Assembly (NCBI GenBank): GCA_965225895.1
Contig: CBDDBR010000011.1
Location: 1,178,001-1,242,000 of the forward strand
Reading direction: 5' to 3'
Source of the DNA: Endobugula sp965225895
GTDB taxonomy: Bacteria; Pseudomonadota; Gammaproteobacteria; Pseudomonadales; Cellvibrionaceae
DNA: 64,000 nucleotides
The notes below the pieces were generated by a model. The model had not been told where the DNA came from. It made no database searches and saw nothing but the letters and a program-made list of their open reading frames with translations. The position numbers and the translations under genes are program-made. Positions 43,939-54,047 of this stretch are shown piece after piece; within the stretch, counting starts at the first letter, position 1, and the number at the start of each line of letters is the position of its first letter.

Positions 43939-45561
43939 TTAATCACTACGCAATTCGCGGCGCAATACCTTACCCACCGTCGTTTTTGGTAATTCTCGTC
44001 GGTATTCGTAATGATGAGGCACTTTATAAGCCATTAATGATTGCTTACAAAAAGCACGTATTGTTTCATCATCCAAATCACTGGTTTCAGCAAGTACCAA
44101 AAATGCTTTCACCGCTTCCCCTGTGCTAGGGTCTGGAATAGCAACCACAGCCGCTTCAATAATTTCAGGGTGCGCTAATAATGCAGCTTCCACCTCATTA
44201 GGGTACACATTAAACCCCGATACAATAATCATGTCTTTCTTACGATCCACTATACGAATAAAGCCATCACCTTGAATGATCGCTATATCACCCGTTTTAA
44301 ACCAACCATCGCTGTCTAAAACTTTGCTTGTTTCTTCAGGTGATTGCCAATATTCACGCATGACTTGTGGCCCGCGAATACACAGCTCACCCTCTTCGCC
44401 ATTACTTAACGTATTACCTGATTCATCAATCACTTTGCATTCAGTATTGGATAAAGGCTGACCGATGGTACCCAATTGATAACTATCCGGTTTATTGGCA
44501 GCCACCACTGGGGATGTTTCTGTTAAACCATAGCCTTCTAAAATGGTCGTACCTGTCATGGCTTCCCAGCGCTTTGCCGTATCATCTACTAACGCCATGC
44601 CACCTGATGTGGTTAAGGCTAAAGATGAAAAATCAACCGATGAAAAGTCTTTATGATTCATTAGCGCCACAAACAAGGTATTTAAACCGACCATACCCGT
44701 TAGCGGATTGGTTTGAAAAACCTTAACCAAGCTATTTATATCTCTCGGATTCGGCACCAAAACACTATGGCAACCAATAGAGACTAATGCCAAACAATGA
44801 AGGGTAAATCCATAAATATGATAGAGAGGTAATGGAGCAGCAAATATTTCTTTTGCGGGCGTTAAGAATTGTTGCCAGTGAGAAATAATCTGTGTTTTAT
44901 TATGAATTAAATTTTGATGCGTTAATACAGCACCTTTAGCAACGCCTGTTGTGCCACCAGTGTATTGCAAAAAAGCAATATCTGTAGCTTGAATTTTTAC
45001 AGGTGTAAAATTATCTCGTTGGCCTAACGCCAGCGCTTTACGAAAATTTACCAATATTGGTAAGTGACATGAAGGTACTTGTTTTTTAACGTATTTAACA
45101 ACACTATTAATGAGATGACGCTTAGGGAAAGGGTGTAAGTCGGCAATTTCTGTAATAATGACTTGCTGAATATCCGTTTGATCAATCACTTCTTCTATCG
45201 CATTAGCGACATTAGCCAACACCACTAATGCTTTAGCGCCTGAGTCCTGTAACTGGTGCTGTAACTCTTTACCCGTATATAAGGGATTGGTATTTACTAC
45301 GACAATACCTGCACGAATAGCGCCAAACAACACCACAGGATATTGCAAAGAATTAGGCAGCTGAATCGCTAAACGATCACCAACAGACAATGTAGTGTGG
45401 TGTTGAAGATAGGTTGCAAATTGAAGGCTAAGTTGGTCTAACTCGCGATAAGTCATCGCATGACCTAGGCAAGAAAAGGCATCTAAAGTAGCATATTGTT
45501 GACATGCCTCATCAAACATATCAGCAATCGATGAGTGGGTTAATGATGGCTGGGTTAACAT
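43939..45561 (-). CDS. fadD: Long-chain fatty-acid CoA ligase
   Basis: 540-residue AMP-forming acyl-CoA synthetase. The P-loop YTGGTTGVAKGAVLTH, EGYGLTETSPV, KTGDIAIIQGDGFIRIVDRKKDMI (in part) and the C-terminal lysine motif PKTTVGKVLRREL are intact. It resembles FadD in length and motifs. It is followed by the patatin gene. Confidence 0.9.
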   Translation of the reverse strand: MLTQPSLTHSSIADMFDEACQQYATLDAFSCLGHAMTYRELDQLSLQFATYLQHHTTLSVGDRLAIQLPNSLQYPVVLFGAIRAGIVVVNTNPLYTGKELQHQLQDSGAKALVVLANVANAIEEVIDQTDIQQVIITEIADLHPFPKRHLINSVVKYVKKQVPSCHLPILVNFRKALALGQRDNFTPVKIQATDIAFLQYTGGTTGVAKGAVLTHQNLIHNKTQIISHWQQFLTPAKEIFAAPLPLYHIYGFTLHCLALVSIGCHSVLVPNPRDINSLVKVFQTNPLTGMVGLNTLFVALMNHKDFSSVDFSSLALTTSGGMALVDDTAKRWEAMTGTTILEGYGLTETSPVVAANKPDSYQLGTIGQPLSNTECKVIDESGNTLSNGEEGELCIRGPQVMREYWQSPEETSKVLDSDGWFKTGDIAIIQGDGFIRIVDRKKDMIIVSGFNVYPNEVEAALLAHPEIIEAAVVAIPDPSTGEAVKAFLVLAETSDLDDETIRAFCKQSLMAYKVPHHYEYRRELPKTTVGKVLRRELRSD

Positions 45562-45703
45562 AACGCAAGCTCCCTCTTCGGATAATGTGGGCTAAAACGT
45601 AGAATACACCTTAAATTCATGGGCTATAAGCCATAGTTATTTGCTTTTAGTATAGCCTATTAATGATAAAAAAATATCCTCAACATACGGCAATATTGCC
45701 CTC

Positions 45704-46132
45704 TTAACCAACCCCCAGCTCATGCTGCCATTCGCAACGAATATTTAATGGTGTATCACTAGGAATGTGTACAGTATCACCGCTATCCCACGTAAAAGTA
45801 TGCACACCTGATAGCTCTGTTTCTAAATGTACAATCACAAGATCCCAGTACATTTTTTGTAACAATTCTTCAAATTTAGAAATCCATAAACCCCATTCGT
45901 ATTCGATGCCTTTATACGCATTGCCAAAATGAATGACTGTGGACTGCATACTGTCGTCATGCTGAATAACAGGTGGGGTAGAAAAAATTTCACGCGATAA
46001 AAATGACCCTGCATCTAATGTTGGCAAATGAATCAACGCCTTTCGATTAGCGGTATGGGCGACAAACTTATCTTCTGCGGTCATAGCACTGGTATTTTTT
46101 ATGTAACCATAAACAACGGATTCATCATTCAT
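45704..46132 (-). CDS. Hypothetical protein
   Basis: 142 residues, soluble, acidic, Trp-rich (EWGLWISKFEELLQKMYWDL, FTWDSGDTVHIPSDTP), without signal peptide or known motif. I do not recognise a family. It is on the same strand 25 bp below the lytic transglycosylase gene and may be in its transcript. Confidence 0.6.
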   Translation of the reverse strand: MNDESVVYGYIKNTSAMTAEDKFVAHTANRKALIHLPTLDAGSFLSREIFSTPPVIQHDDSMQSTVIHFGNAYKGIEYEWGLWISKFEELLQKMYWDLVIVHLETELSGVHTFTWDSGDTVHIPSDTPLNIRCEWQHELGVG

Positions 46133-46157
46133 AAGATATGCTCATTATATTGTGATA

Positions 46158-46766
46158 TTAAAATGGCCATAAGCTTCGGCCTTTAGAAGAAAACTTGGAC
46201 TCACAGCTACGTAATTGTTTTGCATATTTTTTTGATTGTGCAGCTACTTTTTTAGCTACCGTTTTAAGCCACGGTTTTTTATTATAACTTTTCTTTTTAA
46301 AACCACCGTGCCCTTCATGGTACGCTAGATATAAACTATAGGCATTACTTAAACCCACACCGTTCTGTTTTTTAGTTTGAGTGTTATACCAGCCAATAAA
46401 ATCAATGGCATCCTGAAAATCATCACGATCGGCACTCCAATTACCTGTGCTTTTTTGGTACCACTTCCACGTGCCTGTTTGCGCTTGCGAATAACCATAA
46501 GCACTGCTTTTTCGTGGACCAGGAATAAAACCTAGTATTTTTTTTCTTGGCGGCTTTGCCTTAGACACGAAACGTGATTCTTGGTGCATAAACGCCATCA
46601 TGATAGGAATAGATGAGCCCCAGCGTTGCTCTGATTTTTTAGCCGCTTTATACCAACTTCGTTTTTCGCTAAAAATGCCACAAATATTATTGGTTTGTCG
46701 AGGTGGCGCCGTAGCACATGCGCTAAGAAACGATACTGCAACGACAACAATGATGCCCAGCTTCAT
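46158..46766 (-). CDS. Lytic transglycosylase (SLT) lipoprotein
   Basis: 202 residues with a lipobox (SFLSACATAP, Cys 17). The SLT core has the catalytic glutamate in MAFMHQESRF, followed by SAYGYSQAQTGTWKWYQ and AYHEGHGG. It cleaves peptidoglycan glycan strands, probably anchored to a membrane. The start overlaps the ligA stop by 4 bp (ATGA), indicating translational coupling with ligA. Confidence 0.85.
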   Translation of the reverse strand: MKLGIIVVVAVSFLSACATAPPRQTNNICGIFSEKRSWYKAAKKSEQRWGSSIPIMMAFMHQESRFVSKAKPPRKKILGFIPGPRKSSAYGYSQAQTGTWKWYQKSTGNWSADRDDFQDAIDFIGWYNTQTKKQNGVGLSNAYSLYLAYHEGHGGFKKKSYNKKPWLKTVAKKVAAQSKKYAKQLRSCESKFSSKGRSLWPF

Positions 46767-48823
46767 ATATTAACTCCATGAGTACGTAACATATCAATTA
46801 ATCCATCCTCGTCTAATACAGGAATTTTTAAGGATTCTGCTTTTTTCAATTTAGATCCTGCACTGGCACCTGCGATCACACAGTGTGTTTTTTTAGAAAC
46901 GCTGCCAGTAACAGCAGCGCCTAAATTTTGTAAATACGATTTCGCTTGATCACGGTTTAGCTGACTTAACGTTCCCGTTAAAACATAGCTTAAACCTGTT
47001 AACGGTAATGCGCTGCGATCAATCGTGACTACAGGCCACACCACCCCTTTTTCTTGCAACGTTGTCACCATGCGCTGGTTACTGTCTTGTTGAAAAAACG
47101 CAACAATAAATTGCGCTACAATAGGGCCAATATCATTCACCGCCTGAAGCTGCTCAACATCTGCTACCATTAGCGGCGCAATATCACCAAACGTATGTGA
47201 TAAATTACGTGCGGTTGCCTCGCCCACTTCACGAATACCTAAAGCATAAATAAAACGGGCTAAACTGGTGGACTTAGATTGCTCTAACGCAGTTAATAAG
47301 TTCGTTGCGGATTTTTCACCCATGCGCTCCATTGCAGCTAATTGCTCTAGCTGCAAATCATATAAATCAGCAACAGTACGAATATAACCACCATCTACCA
47401 ATTGCTCAACCAGCTTGTCGCCTAAGCCGTCTACATCCAGCGCCTTACGAGAAACATAATGTTTAATCGCTTCTTTGACTTGAGCTGGACATACCAAACC
47501 ACCCGAACAACGAATCGTTGCCTCGCCTTCTACACGTACAACCGCTGAGTCACAAACAGGACAAGAGGTAGGAAATTCAATAGGTTTTGCATCAACAGGC
47601 CGCTGCGCCTCAACCACAGAAACAATTTGTGGGATCACATCGCCCGCACGCCGAATAATTACGCTATCACCAATATGCACACCAAGACGCTCTACTTCAT
47701 CTCTATTATGTAGCGTTGCATTTGATACCGTCACACCACCCACAAACACAGGTTGTAAACGAGCAACAGGGGTAATCGCTCCTGTACGCCCTACTTGAAA
47801 TTCCACATCAAGTAACTGCGTAATTTCTTCTTGCGCAGGAAATTTTTTTGCGATCGCCCAACGAGGCGCACGAGAAACAAAACCTAATTGCTGCTGAAGC
47901 TCAAGGCTATTTACTTTAAAAACAATACCATCAATATCATAAGCAAGCGCATGGCGCTTGTCGGCTAAGCGATTAAAATATTCACTACACGCTTGAATAC
48001 CTTTTACATGCGTCATTTCAGCATTAATACGCAAGCCCCATGATGATAATGTGTACAGCACATCCGTATGTGTCGATGGCATGGTACCACCATCGACAAA
48101 GCCAATATTATAGGCACACATTTCTAATGGGCGTTGTGCGGTGATACGTGCATCTAATTGACGCAAACTACCTGCTGCCGCATTACGTGGATTTGCAAAG
48201 GGTTTTTCGCCATTAGCAATAGCCGTTTGATTAAGGTCATCAAAACCTTTTTTTGGCATATAAATTTCGCCACGCACTTCTAATACGTCGGGAATATTAT
48301 TGCCTTGTAACCGTAATGGAATCGAAGGGATTGTGCGTACATTTTGCGTAATATCCTCTCCTGTAGAACCATCACCTCGTGTTGCGCCTTGTACCAATAT
48401 GCCATTTTCATAACGCAGACTCACCGCAATACCGTCTAATTTAGGTTCACAGGCATACTCAATATCGCTTGTGATTGTAATATCTAATGATTGTAAGCGA
48501 TCGATAATACGGCGATTAAATTCATTCAATTCATCATCATTAAACGCATTATCGAGTGACAGCATCGGTATGCTATGACTAACTTGTGAAAACGCAGACA
48601 AGGGCTGAGAACCAACACGTTGTGTTGGCGAGTCCATCGTTACACATTCGGGGTAAGATGCTTCTATGGCCTGTAATTCACGAAAAAGGCGATCATATTC
48701 TGCATCGGGAATAGTCGGGTTATCTAAGGCGTAATATTGATAATTATAGGTAGTAATTTGATCTCGCAACTGTTGTAACTGTGCGGGATCGGGTATCTGA
48801 GAAGGGTCAGAGTGATTCGACAT
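46763..48823 (-). CDS. ligA: NAD-dependent DNA ligase LigA
   Basis: 686 residues. The adenylation lysine is in CEPKLDGIAVS. The OB fold, a four-Cys zinc finger (CPVCDSA and later CSGGLVCPAQ), helix-hairpin-helix repeats and a C-terminal BRCT domain (LTGTLSQLNRDQAKSYLQNLG, in part) follow. Seals nicks in replication and repair. Third gene of smc-zipA-ligA. A strong hairpin (48863-48888) lies between zipA and ligA. Confidence 0.97.
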   Translation of the reverse strand: MSNHSDPSQIPDPAQLQQLRDQITTYNYQYYALDNPTIPDAEYDRLFRELQAIEASYPECVTMDSPTQRVGSQPLSAFSQVSHSIPMLSLDNAFNDDELNEFNRRIIDRLQSLDITITSDIEYACEPKLDGIAVSLRYENGILVQGATRGDGSTGEDITQNVRTIPSIPLRLQGNNIPDVLEVRGEIYMPKKGFDDLNQTAIANGEKPFANPRNAAAGSLRQLDARITAQRPLEMCAYNIGFVDGGTMPSTHTDVLYTLSSWGLRINAEMTHVKGIQACSEYFNRLADKRHALAYDIDGIVFKVNSLELQQQLGFVSRAPRWAIAKKFPAQEEITQLLDVEFQVGRTGAITPVARLQPVFVGGVTVSNATLHNRDEVERLGVHIGDSVIIRRAGDVIPQIVSVVEAQRPVDAKPIEFPTSCPVCDSAVVRVEGEATIRCSGGLVCPAQVKEAIKHYVSRKALDVDGLGDKLVEQLVDGGYIRTVADLYDLQLEQLAAMERMGEKSATNLLTALEQSKSTSLARFIYALGIREVGEATARNLSHTFGDIAPLMVADVEQLQAVNDIGPIVAQFIVAFFQQDSNQRMVTTLQEKGVVWPVVTIDRSALPLTGLSYVLTGTLSQLNRDQAKSYLQNLGAAVTGSVSKKTHCVIAGASAGSKLKKAESLKIPVLDEDGLIDMLRTHGVNI

Positions 48824-48862
48824 TGGAACACTTATCCATTTATAAAAGATATATTAATGCCG

Positions 48863-48888
48863 CATGAAAAACCTAACGGTTTTTCATG
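48863..48888. repeat. 11-bp hairpin between zipA and ligA
   Basis: CATGAAAAACC (48863-48873), loop TAAC, GGTTTTTCATG (48878-48888). It lies 5 bp after the zipA stop. No T-run beyond the stem on the minus strand, so it may attenuate or stabilise the transcript more than end it. Confidence 0.55.
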
Positions 48889-48893
48889 TATGA

Positions 48894-50288
48894 CTAAGAT
48901 TTATTTTTTTCTAACTGCTGACGACGCGCAAAATCACGAATACGTTCGCGATAATGCTCCATAGTTTGCGCCGTCATAATACTGCGCTGATCATCATTGA
49001 GTTCAGCCCCCAAAGATGATGCCACATTTTTTGCCGTTGCTAACATGGTTTCAAAAGCTGCCATGTTTTGATTGTCTGATACAGGCAGTGTTAAAAAGAA
49101 TGTAACACCTACCGTTGTAAAATGATCAATGCTTTTAAGATCAAAGGTGCCTGGCTTTAACATATTAGCCATACTAAATAATACGGGGCCTTCGCCATCT
49201 TCATCGACATGACGGTGAAAAATATTCATTGCACCATAACGTAAGCCATTAGCCAGTACTTGTTCCAAAAGATCACTGCCTTGCAGTTGCTGATTTTTTG
49301 TTGCCCTTACATTAATGACTAGCACTTCTGTAATCGTTGATGAGGTTTCTTGTTCAACATTACTGGAAAAATATTTTGATTGATACTTTGGCTTATTCGC
49401 CGATCGCGTCTCTAAATTTTCTTCTTCTATGGTGGGTTCAATGGCTGGCTTAATATGCTTACCTACCGAACGAATAGATACATCATCACCAAGGTCAACC
49501 TCAGCATGTGATGTTTGCTCAACGTCGGCACCGGCTTGATCCACACTATCTTCTGGCAGATTACTCTCTGTTGAATCAGCGCTATTTGATACGGTACTGT
49601 TTGTTGCCGTATTCTGCGCTTCTTCTACTGTGTCCATTAATACAGGAACTGACTCTTCCAAATTAAGCGAGGCTTGTGTAGGTTGTTGTGGCGTTACGGC
49701 CGTAGCTTCTTCAACTTCACTCACGCGAATATTATTATCTGGCGTTTTTTCTATTGCCGCTTCTTCGGTGGCTGTTTCTTCTATTTGCGACTCTTTTTTA
49801 GGTGCGTGTATTGGTTCGTCAACCGCCGCACGAATCGGTGAACTAACATGCTCTTCAGGAAATTCGTCATCTATTGCATGATTAGCAATAATTGGTTCTT
49901 CATATTCTTCGTCCCATGGGCGTGTGAAGTATTCGTCTTCATCTTCGTCATCCTGCCATTGGGTATCATTATCTTGCGTTTCTTTAGATAATTTTTCTTT
50001 AGCTTCTTCTAAAATAACCGACATATCACGCCCAAAATCATATTGGCTACGTACTTGATCAATACGGCTTTTATCAATCGATTTTTGACTCGGACGTGCC
50101 CCACCATTAGGGAATTCACTGCCATAGCTTTTGGCTTTCTCTTGAGTCACCACCGTTTCTTTGGGGTCTAATGACATTTGCAATGAATCATGGCGTGCCT
50201 TACGCATACGCCGAATACCGTCGACAATAATGGCGACAATTACCAATACGATGATACCCACGAACCATTGTTTAGTCGTAAAATCCAT
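48894..50288 (-). CDS. zipA: Cell-division protein ZipA
   Basis: 464 residues. An N-terminal membrane helix (WFVGIIVLVIVAIIVDGIRRM) is followed by a long acidic, Pro/Glu-rich linker (about 40-310) and a C-terminal FtsZ-binding domain (VLVINVRATKNQQLQGSDLL, then DQRSIMTAQ). Anchors FtsZ polymers at the membrane. Longer than E. coli ZipA (328) because of the linker. Lies between smc and ligA as in Pseudomonas. Confidence 0.9.
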   Translation of the reverse strand: MDFTTKQWFVGIIVLVIVAIIVDGIRRMRKARHDSLQMSLDPKETVVTQEKAKSYGSEFPNGGARPSQKSIDKSRIDQVRSQYDFGRDMSVILEEAKEKLSKETQDNDTQWQDDEDEDEYFTRPWDEEYEEPIIANHAIDDEFPEEHVSSPIRAAVDEPIHAPKKESQIEETATEEAAIEKTPDNNIRVSEVEEATAVTPQQPTQASLNLEESVPVLMDTVEEAQNTATNSTVSNSADSTESNLPEDSVDQAGADVEQTSHAEVDLGDDVSIRSVGKHIKPAIEPTIEEENLETRSANKPKYQSKYFSSNVEQETSSTITEVLVINVRATKNQQLQGSDLLEQVLANGLRYGAMNIFHRHVDEDGEGPVLFSMANMLKPGTFDLKSIDHFTTVGVTFFLTLPVSDNQNMAAFETMLATAKNVASSLGAELNDDQRSIMTAQTMEHYRERIRDFARRQQLEKNKS

Positions 50289-50324
50289 CTAAACTGCCTC
50301 TTTAACTATCATTCTGTTACTACC

Positions 50325-53300
50325 TTACACCGCCGCGAGTTCAGCAGCTTCATTAACATCTACCGTTACCATACGCGATACACCTGCTTCGTGCATCGTA
50401 ACCCCCATCAATTGATGAGCCATTTCCATCGCAATCTTATTGTGAGTAATATAAATAAATTGTACTTGTTTTGACATCTCTTCAACAAGCCTTGCATAAC
50501 GCCCTACGTTGGCGTCATCTAATGGCGCATCAACCTCATCCAACATACAGAAAGGCGCTGGATTAAGACGGAAGATAGAAAATACTAAGGCGATAGCGGT
50601 TAAGGCTTTTTCACCACCTGATAATAGGTGAATAGTACTGTTACGCTTGCCTGGTGGTCGCGCCATGATCGCAATACCCGTATCGAGCAGATCATCACCC
50701 GTGAGTTCTAAATAGGCGTGTCCGCCACCAAATACTTTAGGGAATAGCTCTTGAATACTACTATTAATAGAATCAAATGTTTCTTTAAAGCGTGTACGTG
50801 TTTCACGGTCGATTTTAAGAATTGCATTTTCTAGCGTCTCTAGTGCTTCACGTAAGTCTGCATCTTGAGAATCTAGGTAATTTTTACGTTCTGATTCAAT
50901 TTTATACTCGTCGATAGCCGCCAAGTTGATCGGGCCTAAACGCGTAATGCGATTATTGATTGTAACCAATTCATCTTCCATTGGTTTTTCTTCTGCATGT
51001 TCAGAAAGACCTTCTAACAATATGGATAACTCTAAACCATCTTCTAACAAGTTTTTCGCAATAGTTTCTCGTTGCACTTGTATGGTTTGTGCTTCTAACC
51101 GTTTTTCTGTGAGCTGTGTACGCAACCCTTGTAATTCATTTTCAATACGTGCTCTAAACTGTTCGGCGTCGCGTAATTTTTGCTCTACGGTTTCAACCGT
51201 TCTACGGGTTTCGGCAAGCTCTTCTTCAATGCTGATACGTTTTTCAAGCAAGGCTTCTAGTTCGAGTTGTTGCTCTTCTGTGGGATCTTCGGCAGAGCCC
51301 ATTGTTTGCTGCAACTGTTCTCGGCGGTCGGTTAAACGCTGCTCTTGTTCTTGCAAGCGACGAATGCTGTCACGAATAGAGTGCAATTGAGTTTTTACTG
51401 ATTGGTGCTGCATAGCGAGTGCGTGTAACTTATCTTTGCTATGACGCGCACGCTGACGAGTTTGATCCAGTACTTCGCGTATTTCATCGCGGCGAGTGAG
51501 TAACACCTCTCGTTGCTCAGAATCCTGTTCCATAATACCAATAGCTTTTTCTAATACTGCTCTGGCCTCAGCTAAACTCTCAGCTTCAACCTGTAATTGC
51601 TCTTTGGCTTCGCTAATGTCATCTTGTAATTTTTGACGACGTACCGCACTTTGCTCAATACGTACTTCTTGCGCACTCAACTGTGATCGATGTTCATTCA
51701 GTTGTTGTTTTGCCTGATCGCTTTCACGGCGATATTGCTCACGCTGCTGTTCTTTCTCTTTTAGCGCTTCACGTTGCTCTTGTAACTCATCGGTTAAGGC
51801 TTCCGCACGCGCTTCTGTTTCACTCAATGTAGCGGTCAGCTGTTCTAGCTCTTCTTGTCGCGCCAGTACACCCGATTGTGCATCGGCATCACGCTTCACA
51901 CGTAACCAGTTTGCACCAATCCAAATACCTTCTGGCGTAATCACTGACTCAGTCGCGGTTAACTGTGGGCGCAGCGCAAGTGCCGCAGACAAGTCATCGG
52001 CGGTATATACACCGCTTAATAATGCTTTTACATCGGTATCGCCCGTCACACTATCAAGTAAGCGAGGTGCTTTATTGAGTGTATCGGCATGACTATCTAC
52101 ATTGGCTTTACTATCGAGTAGTACCAAGCTGCCCTGCTCTAAAGAAGACAACATAGTAGCGACAGAATCCATACCATCGACACAAATCGCTTGAATAGCA
52201 TCCCCTAGTACCGCTTCAACGGCAGCTTGCCATTGCGGAGCTACTGAGATACTCGCCAAGAGACGTGCATTATTGCTTAGGGATTGCTCATCTATCCAAT
52301 GGGTAAGCTTTTCGTCGCCTCCCATCATGGCTTGCTGTAACGCCTCTAACGACGCATGACGACCGCGTGTGGTTTGCAACTGGTTACGCACTTGATCTAA
52401 TGTGGTATCGGTTTGCTGAATGGTTTCGCGCAAAACTTCAATATTACTGCGCACATCGTCTGCTAACAGTGTTTTTTCTTCAACCTGCTCCTCGGCTTCT
52501 AGCACCATCTCTTTTAGCACGGCCATTTCTTCGCTGTTATCATCAGCAGGAAGTTGTGTGTTTTCATCTTCTAAGCGACGAATACGCTCTAACAAGCGTG
52601 TTTGTACTTGTTCTAAATGCTGAATTCGTGATTGTTCAACTTCTGCTTTTTGGCGTGGTTCTGCTGCTTTTAGGTTAAATTCGTCCCATTCTAGCTGCCA
52701 TGCCTGCATACCTTCTTCGGCATTCATTAATTCGTCACCCGAACCTTCTTCGGATGCTTGGAGCATTTCTAATTCTGGTTCAATTTCGGCTAATTCTATT
52801 TCCCACAACGCCGCTTTTTCTTGGTCTGCCGCTAAATTAGTACTGGTTTCTTCTGCTTCTTGCTGCGTACGGGATAGATCTTCTTGTAACTGGCGATTAC
52901 GTTCTTGAATATGCTGAATACTTTGCTCTAAACGCGCAATTTCGGTACCTACACCATAAAAACGCCCTTGCACTTCATTAAGGCTATCACCAAACTCTGT
53001 GTACTCTGCACGATGTTTTTCTATCGCCGTTTCATGACTCACACGCTCAGTCACAAAAGATTCAATTTTAAGCTCAAATTCACTAATACCTGATTGCTGC
53101 GCTTTAAACTGCTCATCAAGTAAACGGTAACGCAGCGCTTCTAACTGGGCTTTTAATTCGCGTTCTTCTTTTTTAAATTCGGCGTATTTTTCTGCCGATT
53201 TTGCTTGCCGCTCTAAACGAATTAATTGGCGATCTAATTCTTCACGAATATCGGTTAAACGCTCAAGGTTTTCAATGGTACGACGCATACGACTTTCCGT

Positions 53301-53837
53301 ATCGCGACGACGCTCTTTGTATTTTGAGATTCCTGCTGCTTCTTCTACATAAACACGCAATTCATCAGGTTTTGATTCAATGAGTCGAGAAATCATGCCC
53401 TGTTCAATAATCGCGTAACTGCGAGGCCCAAGACCTGTTCCTAGAAAAATATCGGTAATATCACGACGACGGCATTTAGTGCCATTAAGGTAGTATATGT
53501 TTTGCGAATCTCGCGTGACTTTACGACGGATCGCAATTTCATTAAATCCCGCATATTCACCCAACAAAGTACCATCACTGTTATCAAACACTAATTCGAT
53601 AGATGCTTGACCAACGGGCTTACGACCACCAGAACCGTTAAAGATAACGTCGGTCATCGACTCACCCCGTAGGTTTTTCGCGGATGATTCACCCATTACC
53701 CAACGTACGGCATCAATAATATTTGATTTACCACAGCCATTAGGGCCAACGACTGCACATAAGTTACTTGGAAAAGACACAGTGGTAGGGTCAACGAAGG
53801 ACTTAAAGCCTGCAAGCTTAATACTTTTTAAACGCAT
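50325..53837 (-). CDS. smc: Chromosome partition protein SMC
   Basis: 1170-residue SMC ATPase. The Walker A motif VGPNGCGKSNIIDAVRWVMGE is at residue 31 (in part), with the coiled-coil arms, hinge (about 500-680), the signature LLSGGEKALTAIAL and Walker B FCMLDEVDAPLDDANV. Condenses and organises the chromosome with ScpAB. First gene of smc-zipA-ligA. Confidence 0.96.
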   Translation of the reverse strand: MRLKSIKLAGFKSFVDPTTVSFPSNLCAVVGPNGCGKSNIIDAVRWVMGESSAKNLRGESMTDVIFNGSGGRKPVGQASIELVFDNSDGTLLGEYAGFNEIAIRRKVTRDSQNIYYLNGTKCRRRDITDIFLGTGLGPRSYAIIEQGMISRLIESKPDELRVYVEEAAGISKYKERRRDTESRMRRTIENLERLTDIREELDRQLIRLERQAKSAEKYAEFKKEERELKAQLEALRYRLLDEQFKAQQSGISEFELKIESFVTERVSHETAIEKHRAEYTEFGDSLNEVQGRFYGVGTEIARLEQSIQHIQERNRQLQEDLSRTQQEAEETSTNLAADQEKAALWEIELAEIEPELEMLQASEEGSGDELMNAEEGMQAWQLEWDEFNLKAAEPRQKAEVEQSRIQHLEQVQTRLLERIRRLEDENTQLPADDNSEEMAVLKEMVLEAEEQVEEKTLLADDVRSNIEVLRETIQQTDTTLDQVRNQLQTTRGRHASLEALQQAMMGGDEKLTHWIDEQSLSNNARLLASISVAPQWQAAVEAVLGDAIQAICVDGMDSVATMLSSLEQGSLVLLDSKANVDSHADTLNKAPRLLDSVTGDTDVKALLSGVYTADDLSAALALRPQLTATESVITPEGIWIGANWLRVKRDADAQSGVLARQEELEQLTATLSETEARAEALTDELQEQREALKEKEQQREQYRRESDQAKQQLNEHRSQLSAQEVRIEQSAVRRQKLQDDISEAKEQLQVEAESLAEARAVLEKAIGIMEQDSEQREVLLTRRDEIREVLDQTRQRARHSKDKLHALAMQHQSVKTQLHSIRDSIRRLQEQEQRLTDRREQLQQTMGSAEDPTEEQQLELEALLEKRISIEEELAETRRTVETVEQKLRDAEQFRARIENELQGLRTQLTEKRLEAQTIQVQRETIAKNLLEDGLELSILLEGLSEHAEEKPMEDELVTINNRITRLGPINLAAIDEYKIESERKNYLDSQDADLREALETLENAILKIDRETRTRFKETFDSINSSIQELFPKVFGGGHAYLELTGDDLLDTGIAIMARPPGKRNSTIHLLSGGEKALTAIALVFSIFRLNPAPFCMLDEVDAPLDDANVGRYARLVEEMSKQVQFIYITHNKIAMEMAHQLMGVTMHEAGVSRMVTVDVNEAAELAAV

Positions 53838-54047
53838 AATTTAATTCAACTACCATCCGTAGAACATTGTTTAATATATATTTTTTATAATTAAAATAAC
53901 AATAGCTATTGCTAGAATATGATTGCGAGCCACCTAGAGGATACATGGCTCTTAATGCGCTGATTTTACACTGATAACGTGATTGTTACACCCTTTGTGC
54001 ATGCGATTACGCAAACCCGTTCACTATTCTCGTTATCAGTGAAACGA

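Noticed and set aside
51000..53000. Large plus-strand frames inside smc, such as 50926-51390
   Set aside because: These are antisense shadows of the SMC coiled-coil codons, with Ser/Cys-rich products and no ribosome sites.
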